64,000 nucleotides of DNA from Podospora pseudocomata (Eukaryota > Ascomycota > Sordariomycetes > Sordariales > Podosporaceae): contig NC_085890.1 in NCBI RefSeq assembly GCF_035222375.1, positions 1,426,001 to 1,490,000 on the forward strand, written 5' to 3'. Each line of letters starts with the position of its first letter. The stretch's first letter is position 1. The notes under the pieces were generated by a model that saw only the letters and a list, made by a program, of their open reading frames with translations, was not told where the DNA came from and ran no database searches. Positions 25,135 to 37,505 of this stretch are shown here, one piece after another. A program made the position numbers and the translations under genes.

Positions 25135-27732
25135 ATGCAGCGCAGCCATCCAGGTGACGACTCCTGGACACCTCTCGGCCAACGCCGAGGGATATCAGAC
25201 CTGGCGCGATCCGCCTTGAGTCTCGACTTGCACTGGGTCAGGGCAGACACTGAAAGTGCTGCTCGTCAGAGGAGCTATCCCTCTCCCCCCATGTCAGGAT
25301 CTCCATCGATCCCCCCTAAACTCAGCCAGGAGGCAGCCGAACGGGCGCAGGGAAGCTATCAGCCCATCACGCAGGATGTTTACCGTGGAATCCCAACATC
25401 ACAAGGTCACGAAAGGGCGCAGGCGAGCAACATAGCCGGACCTTCTCGGCAGTTCCTCACCGATCCACCAGAACGAACCGCATATTCTTTCCCTCCACAG
25501 CAATCTGAGAGACCGGCACCTCAGCCTCTTACTTACTCTCATTTGTCCAGCCACATCGGTGGACAACCAGGGCCGGCATATCTCCCAATCCCAGGCACAG
25601 GCAGTGCAGTTGGGCCATCGGGACAGCTAGCAGCTTCGCAAACCTATCCTTCAGCACTTCACTCACAGCTGCAAGATCCTCTTCAACATAGCTCTGCAAA
25701 GGCGAGGAAGACCAAGGGGCATGTGGCATCCGCATGTGTGCCGTGCAAGAAAGCCCACCTTCGGTTGGTTGCCCTGTCAAAACCTGTTGGCATTGCCTAA
25801 AGACACGAGACTGACAGCTTGCAGATGTGACCGTAGGTACCCAGAGCCCTTTCGCCCCGATTGATCACAAGAAGCAGGACAGAAATTGGACGCAGAGTGT
25901 GAGCAGGCATCGCCAACCCTGCGGCACCGCAAATGCGATCCCTGGTTTTGATTGACATGATATTGTCAACAATTCCGGGATTGTTTTAGGCGCGGCATTG
26001 ACTAGCGCCTAACACCAGTGTGACGCGGTATACCCCTATGAGCAATTTCTGTTTTTGGCATGGCATACTCAAGATGAGACGACCCACTAGGCCAGTGACG
26101 AATGGGTTGGGAACTCTTGGGCCGCCCGACTGCAGGAACGGGTGGAGGTGGTTCTCAAGCGGGTTCCATGATGTTCCGGGCCCGGGTAGGAGAATGCAGA
26201 TAATCCAGCATGCTTATGCGTGGATGAGCTCGCCGACAGTTGGCTCGCTACTGCAGCGCGGATGCTTGGTCCTGCGGCAAAACCGGGCCGCTGCCCTCGA
26301 GGTGTGGTGGGATTCCCGCAACTACACGGCCCGGACGCCTCTGTTTCCACCATCGTTTTAGCCATGGTGGCGCCGAGATGGGAATGGGCTTTGTCGATGA
26401 GGAATCCCAACTGCTTGTCCTTTCTGTTCACCAAGTACTTCGAAGTTGCGATTAGAGAATCTGCTGACTGTTTTCACAGCGGAGCGACCTTGTAGCCGAT
26501 GTGTCTCTCAAAACAAGGCCGATCAATGCGTCGACGTCCAGCACAAGAAGCGCGGGCGACCCCGGCTTCGAGACGATAACCAAACGAGATATGAAAGTGG
26601 GGGGAGGATGGGAAGTGCAGCAGAGGCCATGAGAAGGCCCTTGACATCCGTGTATGGCTCGGGTTCCACGATGGGTATGGTTCAAAGTGACAGTCTCCGA
26701 CGAACTCAGTCGTATCGCGTGCTGAAATCTCAGCCAGCCGAATCAATCGCACCGAGATTCCTCGAACGAGGTTTGGCAGCTGATGCAAACGTTTTTCCAG
26801 CTCCCCTATCGATATCGACAACAAGGGTTCCCGAAGAACCAGTGGCATACTTGAGGGTAGTTGGCCTGGAGTTTTTGAAGGCATCGGCAACCTTCTACAG
26901 CGCCATAGGACGGCCGTCGAGAACGGGTTTCAAACTGCTGGAGGATGTACTTGCACCCGGTGATCGCGGCAAGGCCGAGAGAATTGACCGACAGACAAAG
27001 GAGGAGCAACGGAACAGAGAGATGGGACTGCCGGCCATGACGACCGTCGATGAGCAAGCCCACTTTGCTCAAAGACTCGGGTTCGGCGCAGATGACATTG
27101 CAAGATACCAGACAGACTGGAGGGTGGAGCATCTTACCTTTGAGGGAGAAGATGGTCAGCATCGACAATTTCCAACTCGATTTGGGCTGGTGAAGGAAGA
27201 TTCAGTTTGGTTTGTCGTACTAATCCTCCAGATCCAGCCACCTAGACCATATCAGTACCCGACACCCTCGCCGAACCCAAGAGACAACACATATCCTTAT
27301 CAGCCCACGCCCCTGTCGTTTTCCCAGCCCACGCCCATGTCAGCGACGTTCGATCCGAGGCAATCAAGGCTAGGAGAGCCTTCGCCCTACGGAGCGAGGC
27401 AGTCGATGGCCATTGGAGCCCCGCCACCATCGATAATGACGGGAAGGAGCCCTGGCCTTCCCTCAGGTTACGTCCCATCTCCAAACAGGCCTAGCTACCC
27501 AGAAACGTCATCCTCCTACCAGGTACCCAGAAGCGAGATTCATCCTTCATCAAGTCGGCCGCCTCAGATGCAAGGGTACCAGCTTCCACCGTTGAACCTT
27601 GGGCCTTCCACGGGTCCTTCCCAACCGCAGCCACAAGAGAGGCAGTCTCGAGGAGATCGACCACGAGTTGATATTGGCGGTCTCCTTGATCACCCGGGTC
27701 ACCCCAGGGATCCACCACCACCACAACAATGA
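25135..27732 (+). CDS. Zn2Cys6 binuclear-cluster transcription factor with PAS-like domain
   Basis: Modelled as three exons: 25135-25763, an 8-nt microexon 25825-25832, and 26480-27732, giving 629 residues. All joins keep frame. The zinc cluster reads C201-x2-C204-x6-C211-x5-C217-x2-C220-x8-C229 (ACVPCKKAHLR, then CD from the microexon, then PERPCSRCVSQNKADQC), followed by a basic AT-hook-like KKRGRPRLRD. Residues about 330-460 (VVGLEFLKASATFYSAIGRP, AHFAQRLGFGADDIARYQTDW, VKEDSVWFVVLILQIQPP) fit a PAS-type sensor fold. Both flanks are Pro/Ser/Gln-rich, as in activation regions. It should bind DNA in the nucleus; target genes are unknown. The ATG at 25135 is the earliest in frame after the last upstream stop; ATG 25291 is an alternative. 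It resembles the gluconeogenesis/respiration class of PAS-bearing zinc-cluster factors, but I cannot name an orthologue. Confidence 0.82.
25825..25832 (+). other. Predicted 8-nt microexon of the zinc-cluster gene
   Basis: Sequence ATGTGACC lies between a 61-bp intron (GTTGGT..TTGCAG) and a 647-bp intron (GTAGGT..TTCACAG). It supplies the third zinc ligand Cys211, Asp212 and the first base of codon 213. Without it the cluster loses a ligand; reading on past it meets a stop within 13 codons. Confidence 0.7.
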
Positions 27733-30660
27733 TACTCATGATGAGATGGGCAATTCAAAGACCAAGATATGGGAGCGGCGGTGCGATTTTCCGTGGGATG
27801 TCAAAAGCATGTTGTTGATCATTTTTTGGTTAGCTCCGCAGGTTTGGATGCAAGTTTCGCCGGGCAGGAATTTTCGTGAAGTTGATCGCGCTTTCGAGTG
27901 GCTTTGCATAGATGATACCACTGTACAATTGGCAGAAGTTGTGGGCCGCGGTGCATTTTTGGGCGTTGGAATGTCTTTGTGGAGGATGTTTGGGGCATAT
28001 GCCATTGTGTGGCACTTTTTTCTCTTCTTTTTTGTGACTTTCTGTTTCTCTTCTGTGTTCTTCTTCAGACTCCTTTTTCGCTTCTTTTCATTTCTTCGAC
28101 ATCTTTTGACTTCTCTTCTTTGAGCACCGCCGCGGCGGGCTTGGTTGTTGGCTAGGCGGCACCGGGCTTTTTTTCTTCTTGTATGGGATTGTTATCCCTT
28201 TTCAGGTAGGCGGAAGGGATGCCGCGCTTTTTTGGGGGAGGATTATCTTTGGTGGACTTTTCTTGTATGAACTATAGTGTGGTGGATAAATGCGGACATA
28301 GCGATTGGTACGTGTGAGTCGGAAAAACCGGGAGTGGGAAAGGATATACTGGGAATTAACTGTCAATGTCTTGTTGGCTGTGTGCTTGGGAACTGTTTGT
28401 CGATGATGTTTGTTGTGTGTTGTGTGTATATGCTGCTGTCGTTTGGGTGGTTGTGAGAAGTGAAGAGGGGGGGGGAAGAGAACGAATGAGATGGCATGGG
28501 AGATTCGCCTATGTCGGGTCGACATGATCATCCCAGGGTTCCTTCCTTTCCCCTCTCGTATGTATGCTGATATGCGGCCCGTCTGGTAGGCCGGCCCACC
28601 ATCACTCATTTCTTTGCAGATCCGGACGGTCCAGGCCCAGCATGGGATCTCTTTTTGGGAAATGAAATAGGAGGTGCGGTTGCTAATCAATAGATGTTGA
28701 CTCGGAGTTTCGGTAACATGGCTCGATGTATGGGTGGTAATCTGATGATTGTGTGGGGCAACCGTTGTTGAGATGGGGGGACGTTGATTTAAGGTTGGTT
28801 TTTAGTCGACCGTTGGAAAGTTTGGCGGACCTCCTCCACCCGTTCCGCACATGCCACCTCTCCGTGCCGGGCCGTTGCTCAGGGGGAGGAGGGAATGGTG
28901 TGCCGACGGGACGTGCCGGTTGTGGGTACTGATCTGGGTCGTTGCTGAAGATCGCACACCCGGTGATGACGAGAAGGAATAGGAAGAAGTGCCCGGGGGA
29001 AATCAGACGACCATGGCGGCGGGCAGGTGTGTGTGTGTGTCGGATGAAAAGGGAAACGCCACATGTCTCTTCGCTTGGCCGGGGAGGGAAGGTCCTTTTT
29101 TTTTTCGAGGTTTTGCAACCAAAGGGCCCTTTTAGGTCGTACCCGAAATACGCGGGTGGAAATAGATTGCGGTGCCTTGCTGCTGGCTGCTTGCTGACAT
29201 GAATGAATCCTGAATGTCGGTTGTCGGCACTTGCTTCCATCCATCCATCCTTTTCCTTTCCCCCAACACATCGTTGACCTAGGCAGTTGGGTTTTTGGTG
29301 ACGTCGAAAGAGTCGAGAATTGGACCGCTGCCGGGTGGATTCTATGGGGACGGGTCAGGTATTAATATCGATAGCGTCAGAAATTCCAAATAGGAGATCG
29401 GGCTGGGTGAATCATGTTGTGGTCTCGCTCGGGTCGGGTTGAAGGAGACGGCCGGCTGGCTGGCTGGCGCTCGGTCGGTCGGTGTGTGTCGGTCGATCGG
29501 TGTAATGTGAATCACTTTTCATTTCTTTTCCTCATCACCCGTGTTGAAGGCTTGGGGTGTTTGTGAGACCCTTTTCGCAAACAAGAAACGAAACGGGAAG
29601 AAACAAAGAAGCGAAGCAGAGAAAGGGAGGAGGAGGAAGGCATGAACAAGTAATGAACATTTTCAAGTAGCACCCAAAAATAGGTTGTTTTTTTGTTGCT
29701 CTCTGTCCAAGGCATATATATCAGACTTTCAACCATCCTGACATGTTATAATAACACAACATCCAAGCAGCATGAATAAAGCATGCCCGCCAAACCGCAC
29801 GATCCCACCAACCCATCCCCGATCCGGCCACTCCAATGAAACGACAATTCCCAAAAGGAAAGAAACGTTGCAGCGGACCGCTTGGAAGGTTGCTTCTTTT
29901 GGCTTGGCTCTTGTTTTTTTGGCCCGCTGGTTCAAACCGGTGAAAAGAAGAATGGAGTGCAGGGGATTGGTGCGCATGTGAAAAAAAAGGGAAACCCCTT
30001 CAACTTGCACTATATAAAATATCATCGTGATCGTGGAAGTTGCATCGGAGATTTTTATTCCCAATAGAAAATGCCCCGACGCAGCGCTCGATCGGTCGCG
30101 GCGGCGGCAGGGCCGTTTACGCTACCCACTGTTTATTGAGATTTTGGAGGCGCATGAGCCATTCGGAGATTTTTTGGTTCAATTGCTTTTTTTGTGGGCG
30201 CGACAAGAAGAGGGTCAACAGCGGAAAATACAACAGTGGACAGGGTTGGCAGGGCCCAACTTGCTTTGTCGTCCACCCGTTCATATCAAACCAAACCTGG
30301 AGGTGCAGCAGAGAGGTGGTGCTGATCCAATGACGCTGTGGGAAACGGATAGGGCAGGCAGTTGAAGAAAAAAGGGGCCAACCAAGGATTGACACGATTG
30401 GTCTGCAGGCTTTTGTTCACTTTGAGATACAGAGGTAAAACACGGAGGAGAATAATAGGATGGTGAGACACAAGTTCACATTATCCTGATAAAACATGCT
30501 TCGTGTTCGCTACCTAAAACTATGAGCCGCCTGATATAAGTGCACCGCTGTATCTGAGTACATACTGGAATTATCAAACAACTCTGCAACCTTATATTAT
30601 AAGAAAACCATCTCACTTGCCCAACAAACCCTTCTCAAAAACACACCCCAGTCAGAAATG
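27733..30660. other. Intergenic between zinc-cluster gene and the unknown minus-strand gene
   Basis: About 2.9 kb with no gene I can support. It contains pyrimidine-rich tracts (28010-28125), a GT-repeat (29026-29040) and tandem GGCTGGCTGGC/GGTCGGTCGGT near 29452-29483. Both flanking genes end here (convergent), so it holds two 3' UTRs plus spacer. Confidence 0.4.
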
Positions 30661-31430
30661 TCACCTCCTCCGATCCTCCTCTGCATCACCCTCTCCCGAC
30701 TGCCCTTCGATTGGTCTCCCACTTGTGCCAGGCACATTCGTTGACTGCTGTGGCGGTAACCTCCTCGACACGGACCGAATAGGCAATGTTCTCCTATTCC
30801 CAATCACCACCGTCTGAGAATCCGACTGGAATATCGGATCTTGTTGTCTTTCCGGAGACAAAATTCGATCGATGTCATCAAAGTCTGCCACGGATATCGA
30901 TGGAACCTCCGTGGGGGCAGACGAAAATGGGAAAGATGTCATTGGTGCTTCCGTAGATGGAGACATGAGCTCGAGTTCCTCCGTCATTCTATCCCTTTTT
31001 GCATAGCGTTCTTCATCTTCATCGATAGTCTCACTGTCATATGGTCGTTTCTGGCCCGAGTGGACGCCGCCAGAGGTCAAACCCAGCAAGACATCCTCGT
31101 TAGGAAGTAATGGGTCCTCTCCGGATTGTCGAAGCAAGAAGTCGATCGACAGTTGGGAGGATTGCGAATTCGACTGGCTTGGATGTTGTTCAAAAGCCGG
31201 TTCGGGCTGTGATGGTGAAGGTAGTCTTGATGGTGTTTGTGAGGGGCCGGTTGCGCTTCTCCCCCTGTGATAGGTGAGGATGAGCACCATGGAAAGCGAG
31301 ATTTTGCCGGGTTAAAGTCTTACCTGTTGCTGAGAGCATCAAGCTGAACTTGGACTGACGAGTTGGCGTCACTTCCATTGGGGTCCGGACTCGAAAGTCG
31401 GGGAAATGGTAGTCGTGAGTCGTTTGACAT
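30661..31430 (-). CDS. Unknown Ser/Pro/Glu-rich protein, 236 residues
   Basis: Two exons, 31324-31430 and 30661-31264 (read leftward), are joined across a 59-bp intron with GTAAGA donor and ATCACAG acceptor. The frame holds through the split Arg codon. The N-terminus is MSNDSRLPFPRLSSPDPNGS. The middle has short conserved-looking blocks (SIDFLLRQSGEDPLLPNEDV, SGQKRPYDSETIDEDEERYA, SVADFDDIDRILSPERQQDP). The tail is basic and ends DAEEDRRR. It is hydrophilic and likely disordered, with KRPY/KR nuclear-like signals and no membrane segment. I do not recognise a domain. It is divergent from MLH1 over 1.4 kb. Confidence 0.62.
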
Positions 31431-32849
31431 TGTGACTTGAGGCGAGTCTGTGAGATGTGATGGATATTGTCAAGAGTAGAGGTGTGGGGGAAGCTGCACA
31501 CTAAATGCAGATCTGAAGGGAACCGATTGCCGAGCGGGGAGGCTCTGCATATTTATGAGGACAAGAGAGATGGGAGAAAATGTAGGTGAAAAAAAAAAAA
31601 AAAAAAAAAAGACATGCAATGCATAGCAAAGAAACGAAACGGAGGGAAACCGGACGTTGCCCGAGAGACTGCAAGGCCCGCCCAGCTTGTGAGCCCTCCA
31701 GGAAGCCTGGAAATCACAGGGCTGCATCCATTTTCCCCCCTAGGTGAAAAGCATTTGGCATGCACCTAGTTGGCACGGTAGGGCATCGTGCAGCGGGTGT
31801 GTGATGCACGCAAGAGCGGGAGCGGCGCGCCGCCTAGTTGGGTGAATGCAGAAGCCATCACACAGTCACACCCGCCGCTTCAACGGCCATCAAGAATGGC
31901 CCGCTGGCCACTGGGCCCCCCTGTTGCCCATCCACCCAGTGCTACCACATGCACATGGCCCGATGGCACATCACAAAGATGGGCTTCGACACATCAGAAA
32001 AGCCGGGTAGGAGACATGCTTTGCACTGGCGCAGCACTCCAGCGGTCTTCACCTAAAGGCGAGGTCGGTCTTGATCTTCTCCATCATTCAGTTTCGGGCC
32101 ATGGGCGAGATGGGATTAAATGGAAGCCTGGAGATCTTGGAGACCTCAAACGATTTGAAGGTTGAATTCGAGCCCTCCAAAATGGGCCGGGGGGTCGTTT
32201 TGTTTCCGCGAAGGCAAAGGAACCGTGGCTAAGCATCGAGCTGACTTTCTACGCCCTCTCCTAGAACTGATTGATCTCCAATTGCAGTGGCTTAAGCGGC
32301 TCAAGTAGAGGTTGGGGCCGCGATTATGGCCTTGAAATATGACAAATGGGGTAAAGGCGGAATTGTTGGTCTGCTATGCTCCAAATATGATAATCAAGTT
32401 CGGACTGCTGTATCTGAAGAGCCTGGTGGGAGAAAAATACAAAGAGAACGCCGGTTGTGGCTGCGGTGTTTTGTTGGTTCTCGAACAGTTCGGGACTGGT
32501 CGATCGAGGTCGGGTTCCCTCCACGCCAAGCATTTCCATAATCAGCACGCCAAGATATTAGTCCTAGAGTGGGGTGACAGGGCCCCTAAACCGAGCGGGC
32601 CGGACGGTGCACGAACAATCCGGGGCAAGCACGGTCCACCCAACCCCGGCAGGAAGAAGGTTCAACCATGAATGCCTAGCAGAACTCGGTGTGAGCCTTT
32701 CATCGGCTGTTCTCTCCTCTTCTCCCTGTCCAGCTGAAATGTTAAGGTAGGGGTGAAATCTGGATGCCTGGATAAGACCTTGACGGAATCCCCCTGCTCT
32801 TTCTCCGCATCGCGCTTTTCTTCCGCGTCGAGCATTCAACGGCGCCACT
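31431..32849. promoter_or_regulatory. Divergent intergenic region, unknown gene / MLH1
   Basis: About 1.4 kb between two outward-facing starts, so both promoters lie here. A 22-nt poly-A tract sits at 31589-31610. Scattered short ORFs show no protein character. Confidence 0.5.
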
Positions 32850-35248
32850 ATGAGTGATGCAATGGAGGTGGATTCCGAGGTGGATGGGCCTCGCGGTGCC
32901 AAGAGGAAGGCTGATGCTCTTGACGACAATACCCCCCAACGTCGAATCAAGGTACAGCTCCCGACACCATCTTTTTTTGAGACGAGCTGCACTAACAGCA
33001 TGCTCATAGCCCCTGGACGAAGATGTCATCAACAAAATTGCTGCCGGGGAAATCATCGTGGCTCCCGTGAACGCCTTGAAGGAGTTGATGGAGAACTCTG
33101 TCGACGCGGGATCAACCACCGTAGATGTTTCGGTGAAAGAGGGAGGCTTGAAGTTACTACAGATCACAGATAATGGCTCTGGCATCGAGGTTCGATCCCC
33201 CCTGTTAGCGTCCGCTATCACCTGCTCGCTTCCTCGCCGCCCCCTTCATCCCCCTTGTTCCGAGTGGTTACTCATCAAAGAAACAGAAAGAAGATCTGCC
33301 AATATTGTGTCAACGTTTCACGACGTCCAAGCTCCAAAAGTTTGAAGACCTCCAGACCATCGCTACCTATGGTTTCAGAGGCGAGGCCTTGGCCAGCATC
33401 AGCCACATTGCCCATCTTACCGTGACCACGAAAACACGGGACTCAGAGTGTGCCTGGAGGGGTCACTATGGCAGCGGAGTGTTAGTCCCAGCTAAACCTG
33501 GCCAGTCTCCTGACCCAAAGCCCGTATCTGGCCGACAAGGCACCCAGATTACCGTTGAAGATTTGTTCTTCAACGTTCCTACAAGACGGCGTGCGTTTCG
33601 ATCACCAGCCAACGAGTACAACAAAATACTGGACATGGTTGGGAGATATGCTATCCATTGTACCGGTGTGGGGTTCACATGCAAGAAACATGGCGAATCA
33701 TCCAAAGGCATCTCCGTATCTCCAACAGCGCCATGTCTGGACAGGATCAGACAAATCTACGGCGCAAGCGTTGCTAACGAGCTCACTGAATTCGAGACGA
33801 AAGATGATCAATGGGGGTTCAAGGCAAAGGGACTTGCCACCAACGCCAACTACAGAACCAAAAAAACTACCTTGCTGTTGTTCATTAATAACAGATGTGT
33901 TGAGTCAACCAACATCCGCAAGGCACTCGAGCAGACCTATGCGTCATTCCTCCCCAAAAACGGTCATCCGTTTGTATACCTCAGCCTTGAGATAGACCCA
34001 CGCCGGGTCGACGTCAACGTCCACCCAACCAAACAAGAAGTCAACTTCTTGAACGAAGACGAAACCATTCAAGCAGTATGCGAACACTTGCGCTCCAAAC
34101 TAGCCGAGGTAGATGCCAGTAGGACCTTCCTCACCCAGACCCTCCTCCCAGCAAGCAGCCGGGCTGCCTCCTCCATTCAACTGCCACCAGCCCCCTCTGC
34201 ACCCTCTATGGCGACCCCGGCTTCCAGTCGAAGAGCCCCTCCTAGAAGCGACACCAGCCTCGTCAGGACAGACACAAACCTTCGGAAAATCACGAGTATG
34301 CTCCCCCCTGTCAGACCAGGCGGCAGCACGCCATCCCGCCCAGGCCCAGAGCCCATGGAATTTGACACGGCACCCGAGCCTCGTCAGCCCACATCTTGTC
34401 ATTTGCACAGCATCAAAGAGCTCCGCGCACAAGTCCGCGAGGAGATGCACAACGAGCTCACTGATATCTTTGCCAACCACACTTTTGTCGGAATTGTTGA
34501 CGAGCGCCGCAGGCTGGCTGCTATACAAGCTGGCGTTAAGCTCTACATGATTGACTACGGCCGGGTGTGTTACGAATACTTTTACCAGTCGGGGCTAACA
34601 GATTTCGGTAATTTTGGTGTGGTACAATTTCAGCCTCCTCTTGACATTCGCAACCTACTGTCATCGTCCCCAAATCTCCTCACTGAATATGAAGAAGAGC
34701 AGGATGAGGATGAGGAAGAGGACATTGACCCCGAAGAAAAGGCCGAGATCATCGAGGCTGTGGTGGAGAAGTTGATTGAGAGAAGAGAAATGTTGCGGGA
34801 GTACTTTAGTCTGGAAGTATCTCCCGCGGGAGAGTTGTGCAGTGTGCCGCTGTTGGTCAACGGGTATGAGCCACCTTTGACAAAGTTGCCAGGGTTCTTG
34901 GTGAGGTTGGGGCCTTGTGTCAACTGGACGGAGGAGAAGGCTTGTTTTGAGAGCTTCCTGAAGGAGCTGGCTGGATTTTATGTACCAGAGAGGTTGCCGC
35001 TGAAGAAGGTAGCCAAAGAGGAGAATGATGGGACGCTGGATAGTGCTGATGACAGGGAAGAAGATAGTAAAGGGGAAGAGGAAAAGAGGATTGATGCGAG
35101 GAGGAGAAATGTGAAATGGGCGTTGGAGCATGTGCTTTTCCCGGCGTTTAAGGCGAGGCTGGTCGGGACGAAAGGCATCATGGAGGCTGGGGGTGTGGTG
35201 GAGGTGGCGGATTTGAAAGGGCTGTACAGAGTCTTTGAAAGGTGTTAG
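32850..35248 (+). CDS. MLH1: DNA mismatch repair protein Mlh1
   Basis: Three exons, 32850-32951, 33010-33189 and 33287-35248, encode 747 residues. The first 34 residues are a basic/acidic leader (KRKADALD). The GHKL ATPase then shows all its motifs: [20 protein letters not shown] with ENSVDAG, DNGSGIE, and RFTTSKLQ with TYGFRGEAL. The transducer part contains [17 protein letters not shown] and [12 protein letters not shown] disordered linker separates the C-terminal dimerisation domain ([17 protein letters not shown] onward), and the protein ends in the invariant FERC of Mlh1, which distinguishes it from Pms1. Mlh1 pairs with Pms1/Mlh3 in the nucleus to license strand incision after MutS recognition. 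The second intron (97 bp) has a weak GTTCGA donor but is required to join GIE to KEDLPIL. Confidence 0.97.
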
Positions 35249-36387
35249 GTAATGGATGTTGAAATTGGGGTTGTTGGGGAACATGGGTAGAATATACGGG
35301 GATGCTTTTCAATTTATTCTTGATCATGCCTGGCATTTGGATGTGCACAACCATGTACACGAGCAACGACCATCAGGTAGGTAACATGTGAAATTAACTG
35401 GGGGCTACTTGCGGCGGCCTAAAGTTGTACACAACCTTCCATTTTCACAGACCAAGACCTGATGGAGGAAGGTACGAGCGGTTCAACGTATCCCTTCTTT
35501 ACTCCAACGCCTGCCACTCAAATCTCAATGGCGTGCCCGTTGGCCTTGACTTTTTGGAACGTGGGCTGATGAGAACTCGCGCTGTTCGTAATTTCTATCC
35601 CTACCTACCTCGATCTCTAACAACCCAGATCTTGGACAGATGGCATGGAATTAACAGAGTTATAGGAGCAAATGGTAGGTTGAATGTAATCTCTGGGGTC
35701 CGGCTGGTACACTGCCTTTAGGCGAGCATCTTTTTTGTTCGGGGCTCGAGGTTTCATTTTTCTCCCCCCCAAGGTCCCCAAACCAATCCTAGATGGCACA
35801 GTGGTCCCTTATGGCATGCGAAAAATGTGAGTTGGTTGAGGTAGTGATGAATTGTAAAATAACTGCTAGGTAGGGTCAAAGGTAAATAGATATGCGCGTG
35901 GTTGATCTTGGTGCTAGGCAAGGCTTGACTTGCAAATTCCTTGCAATATGAGGTCCTCAAATGCTGGTGTCCTGGGTCATATTCCCTTTGTGATTTCTCA
36001 TGAGGACAGCCCTCGATTCGGCCCTCAGTGTAGCAATTCCTCCGTTCCTTCCATTTTCAGTTTTGGCGATAGCTTCATTAAAGGAGCCCTGCAAGGGCAG
36101 CTGAACTAACATAGGTAGGTACGAGACATCCGATTGACTTAGAATCAGAGGTTTCCCGGCGGGCAAGGTAGGCTGTCGGCTGATGCGTGCGGATGTTCTT
36201 TGACGATTGGCTCAGATCACCTCCTCCGCCCGAGTCGTTCTTGAACGTGTATTGCTGGGGTAAGCATCGAACGTCCAATGGCACGTTGCTCTTGTACAAA
36301 TGCGCCTTTTCACACCCGCCTGAACTGTACTATGGCGGTTCAAACAAGACGAATCTTTGCAAACAGGCCATATATTCCCAAACCGGC
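35249..36387. other. Convergent intergenic region, no gene seen
   Basis: Lies between the 3' ends of MLH1 (+) and the F-box-like gene (-). It contains only short frames and presumably both 3' UTRs. Confidence 0.4.
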
Positions 36388-37505
36388 TTATATCGTCGTC
36401 GAGATGTACGAGTCGGGGTCCATTGCGTGGAACCATGAGTGCGATGGATTGAATCGAGCTTTCCCATCACGCCCATACCTGACTGACTGACCCCTCTGCT
36501 CCTGCATTGTTTGGTCCGTCAGGCCCCTTAGGTCGGACCAGAGGCCGGGTGTGATACCCCGCCAGTTATGTGAAAAAATTGCTGCACCCAAGAAAGTGAT
36601 CCGTTTGTCTGAGACGAATTCTAGCTGAAACTTCAAGCTTCTCTCATGTTCGGGATCTTCGCAGGCGATAAGCTGTACAGTGGCTGCCTTTGCCTCTCGG
36701 AAGACATCCACCTCAAACCAAGAACCGACCATCTGGGGCTCTTTGGTCAGAAGATCAATTGCATGGGTCTCTATATCAGCCCAGTTGACTACCCGATGCT
36801 TGCATATCCTCACCACCCCCGTCCTCATGATGCAAATCCGTTGGCTACCTTTTACCTCCCTCTCTGTGGTCGAGAACATTCGGTGGTGGTGGAGAGTATC
36901 CCAGCCTGAGCAATACAGTGACCCAATCCCCTTGACGTGATGGCTTTCAAACTTGCAACGATCCCAGAGGCGCTTGCCAGACGGGTGACGTGGCACAACC
37001 CTACCATCCCTCGTCATTCGGAGATCGTTCCGTGGCAAGCACGTCTTGCAGAGTAGGTCTTTGCGAAGGCAATATCTGATGGCGTCTTGGGCACCGCGAG
37101 TGCGTATGTAATTGGACGGAGGCTCAAAACCGTATCGGAAGCTGAGGATGGCTAAGCTGGGCCAGAGTGGCCCCGCCAGATCGTGTTTTATGATACGTCG
37201 TAGAACTTGAGAGACACGACCGAGGCAGAAAACGGCCGCTACGTCGACAGCAAGATCCAGGTTGAACCTTTTCACAATTTCGAGTATGAGCTCTTCGGGA
37301 GTTTGAGTAGTCGGCTGTGTTCGCGATTGTGAAGTCTGGCCACCATGACAGGATCTCTCGTGTCATGAACAGCCGACGCTTCAGGATCATGTGGGGAGTG
37401 AACAGCCGCCTCGTTCTCGAAAGAGTTGGCAGTCGATTCGGGTTGTTGATGGTTGTCTTCCGGCGGTTTTGGTCCCTCTTGGTGGGGATTCATCTTGTCC
37501 GTCAT
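36388..37505 (-). pseudogene. F-box-like protein gene interrupted by a one-base frame change
   Basis: Read leftward, ATG 37505 opens a hydrophilic N-terminus (MTDKMNPHQEGPKPPEDN) that runs to an F-box-like start LLKLPK near 37300. The F-box then continues only in another frame (ELILEIVKRFNLDLAVDVA), which stays open to 36388 for about 295 codons. A single missing base around 37294-37296 accounts for it. No intron of workable length bridges the gap. The downstream part carries the Cys/His/Trp blocks common in fungal F-box-like hypothetical proteins (LLCKTCLPRNDLR, ICKHRVVNWADIE). Such proteins are often SCF substrate receptors. It may be a real recent frameshift, an assembly error or, least likely, programmed frameshifting. 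The long intact downstream frame argues that any loss is recent. Confidence 0.55.

Noticed and set aside
24449-25219. 256-codon plus-strand ORF upstream of the zinc-cluster gene
   Set aside because: Different frame from the gene, no protein-like blocks, and no clean splice join to it. More likely promoter and leader sequence.
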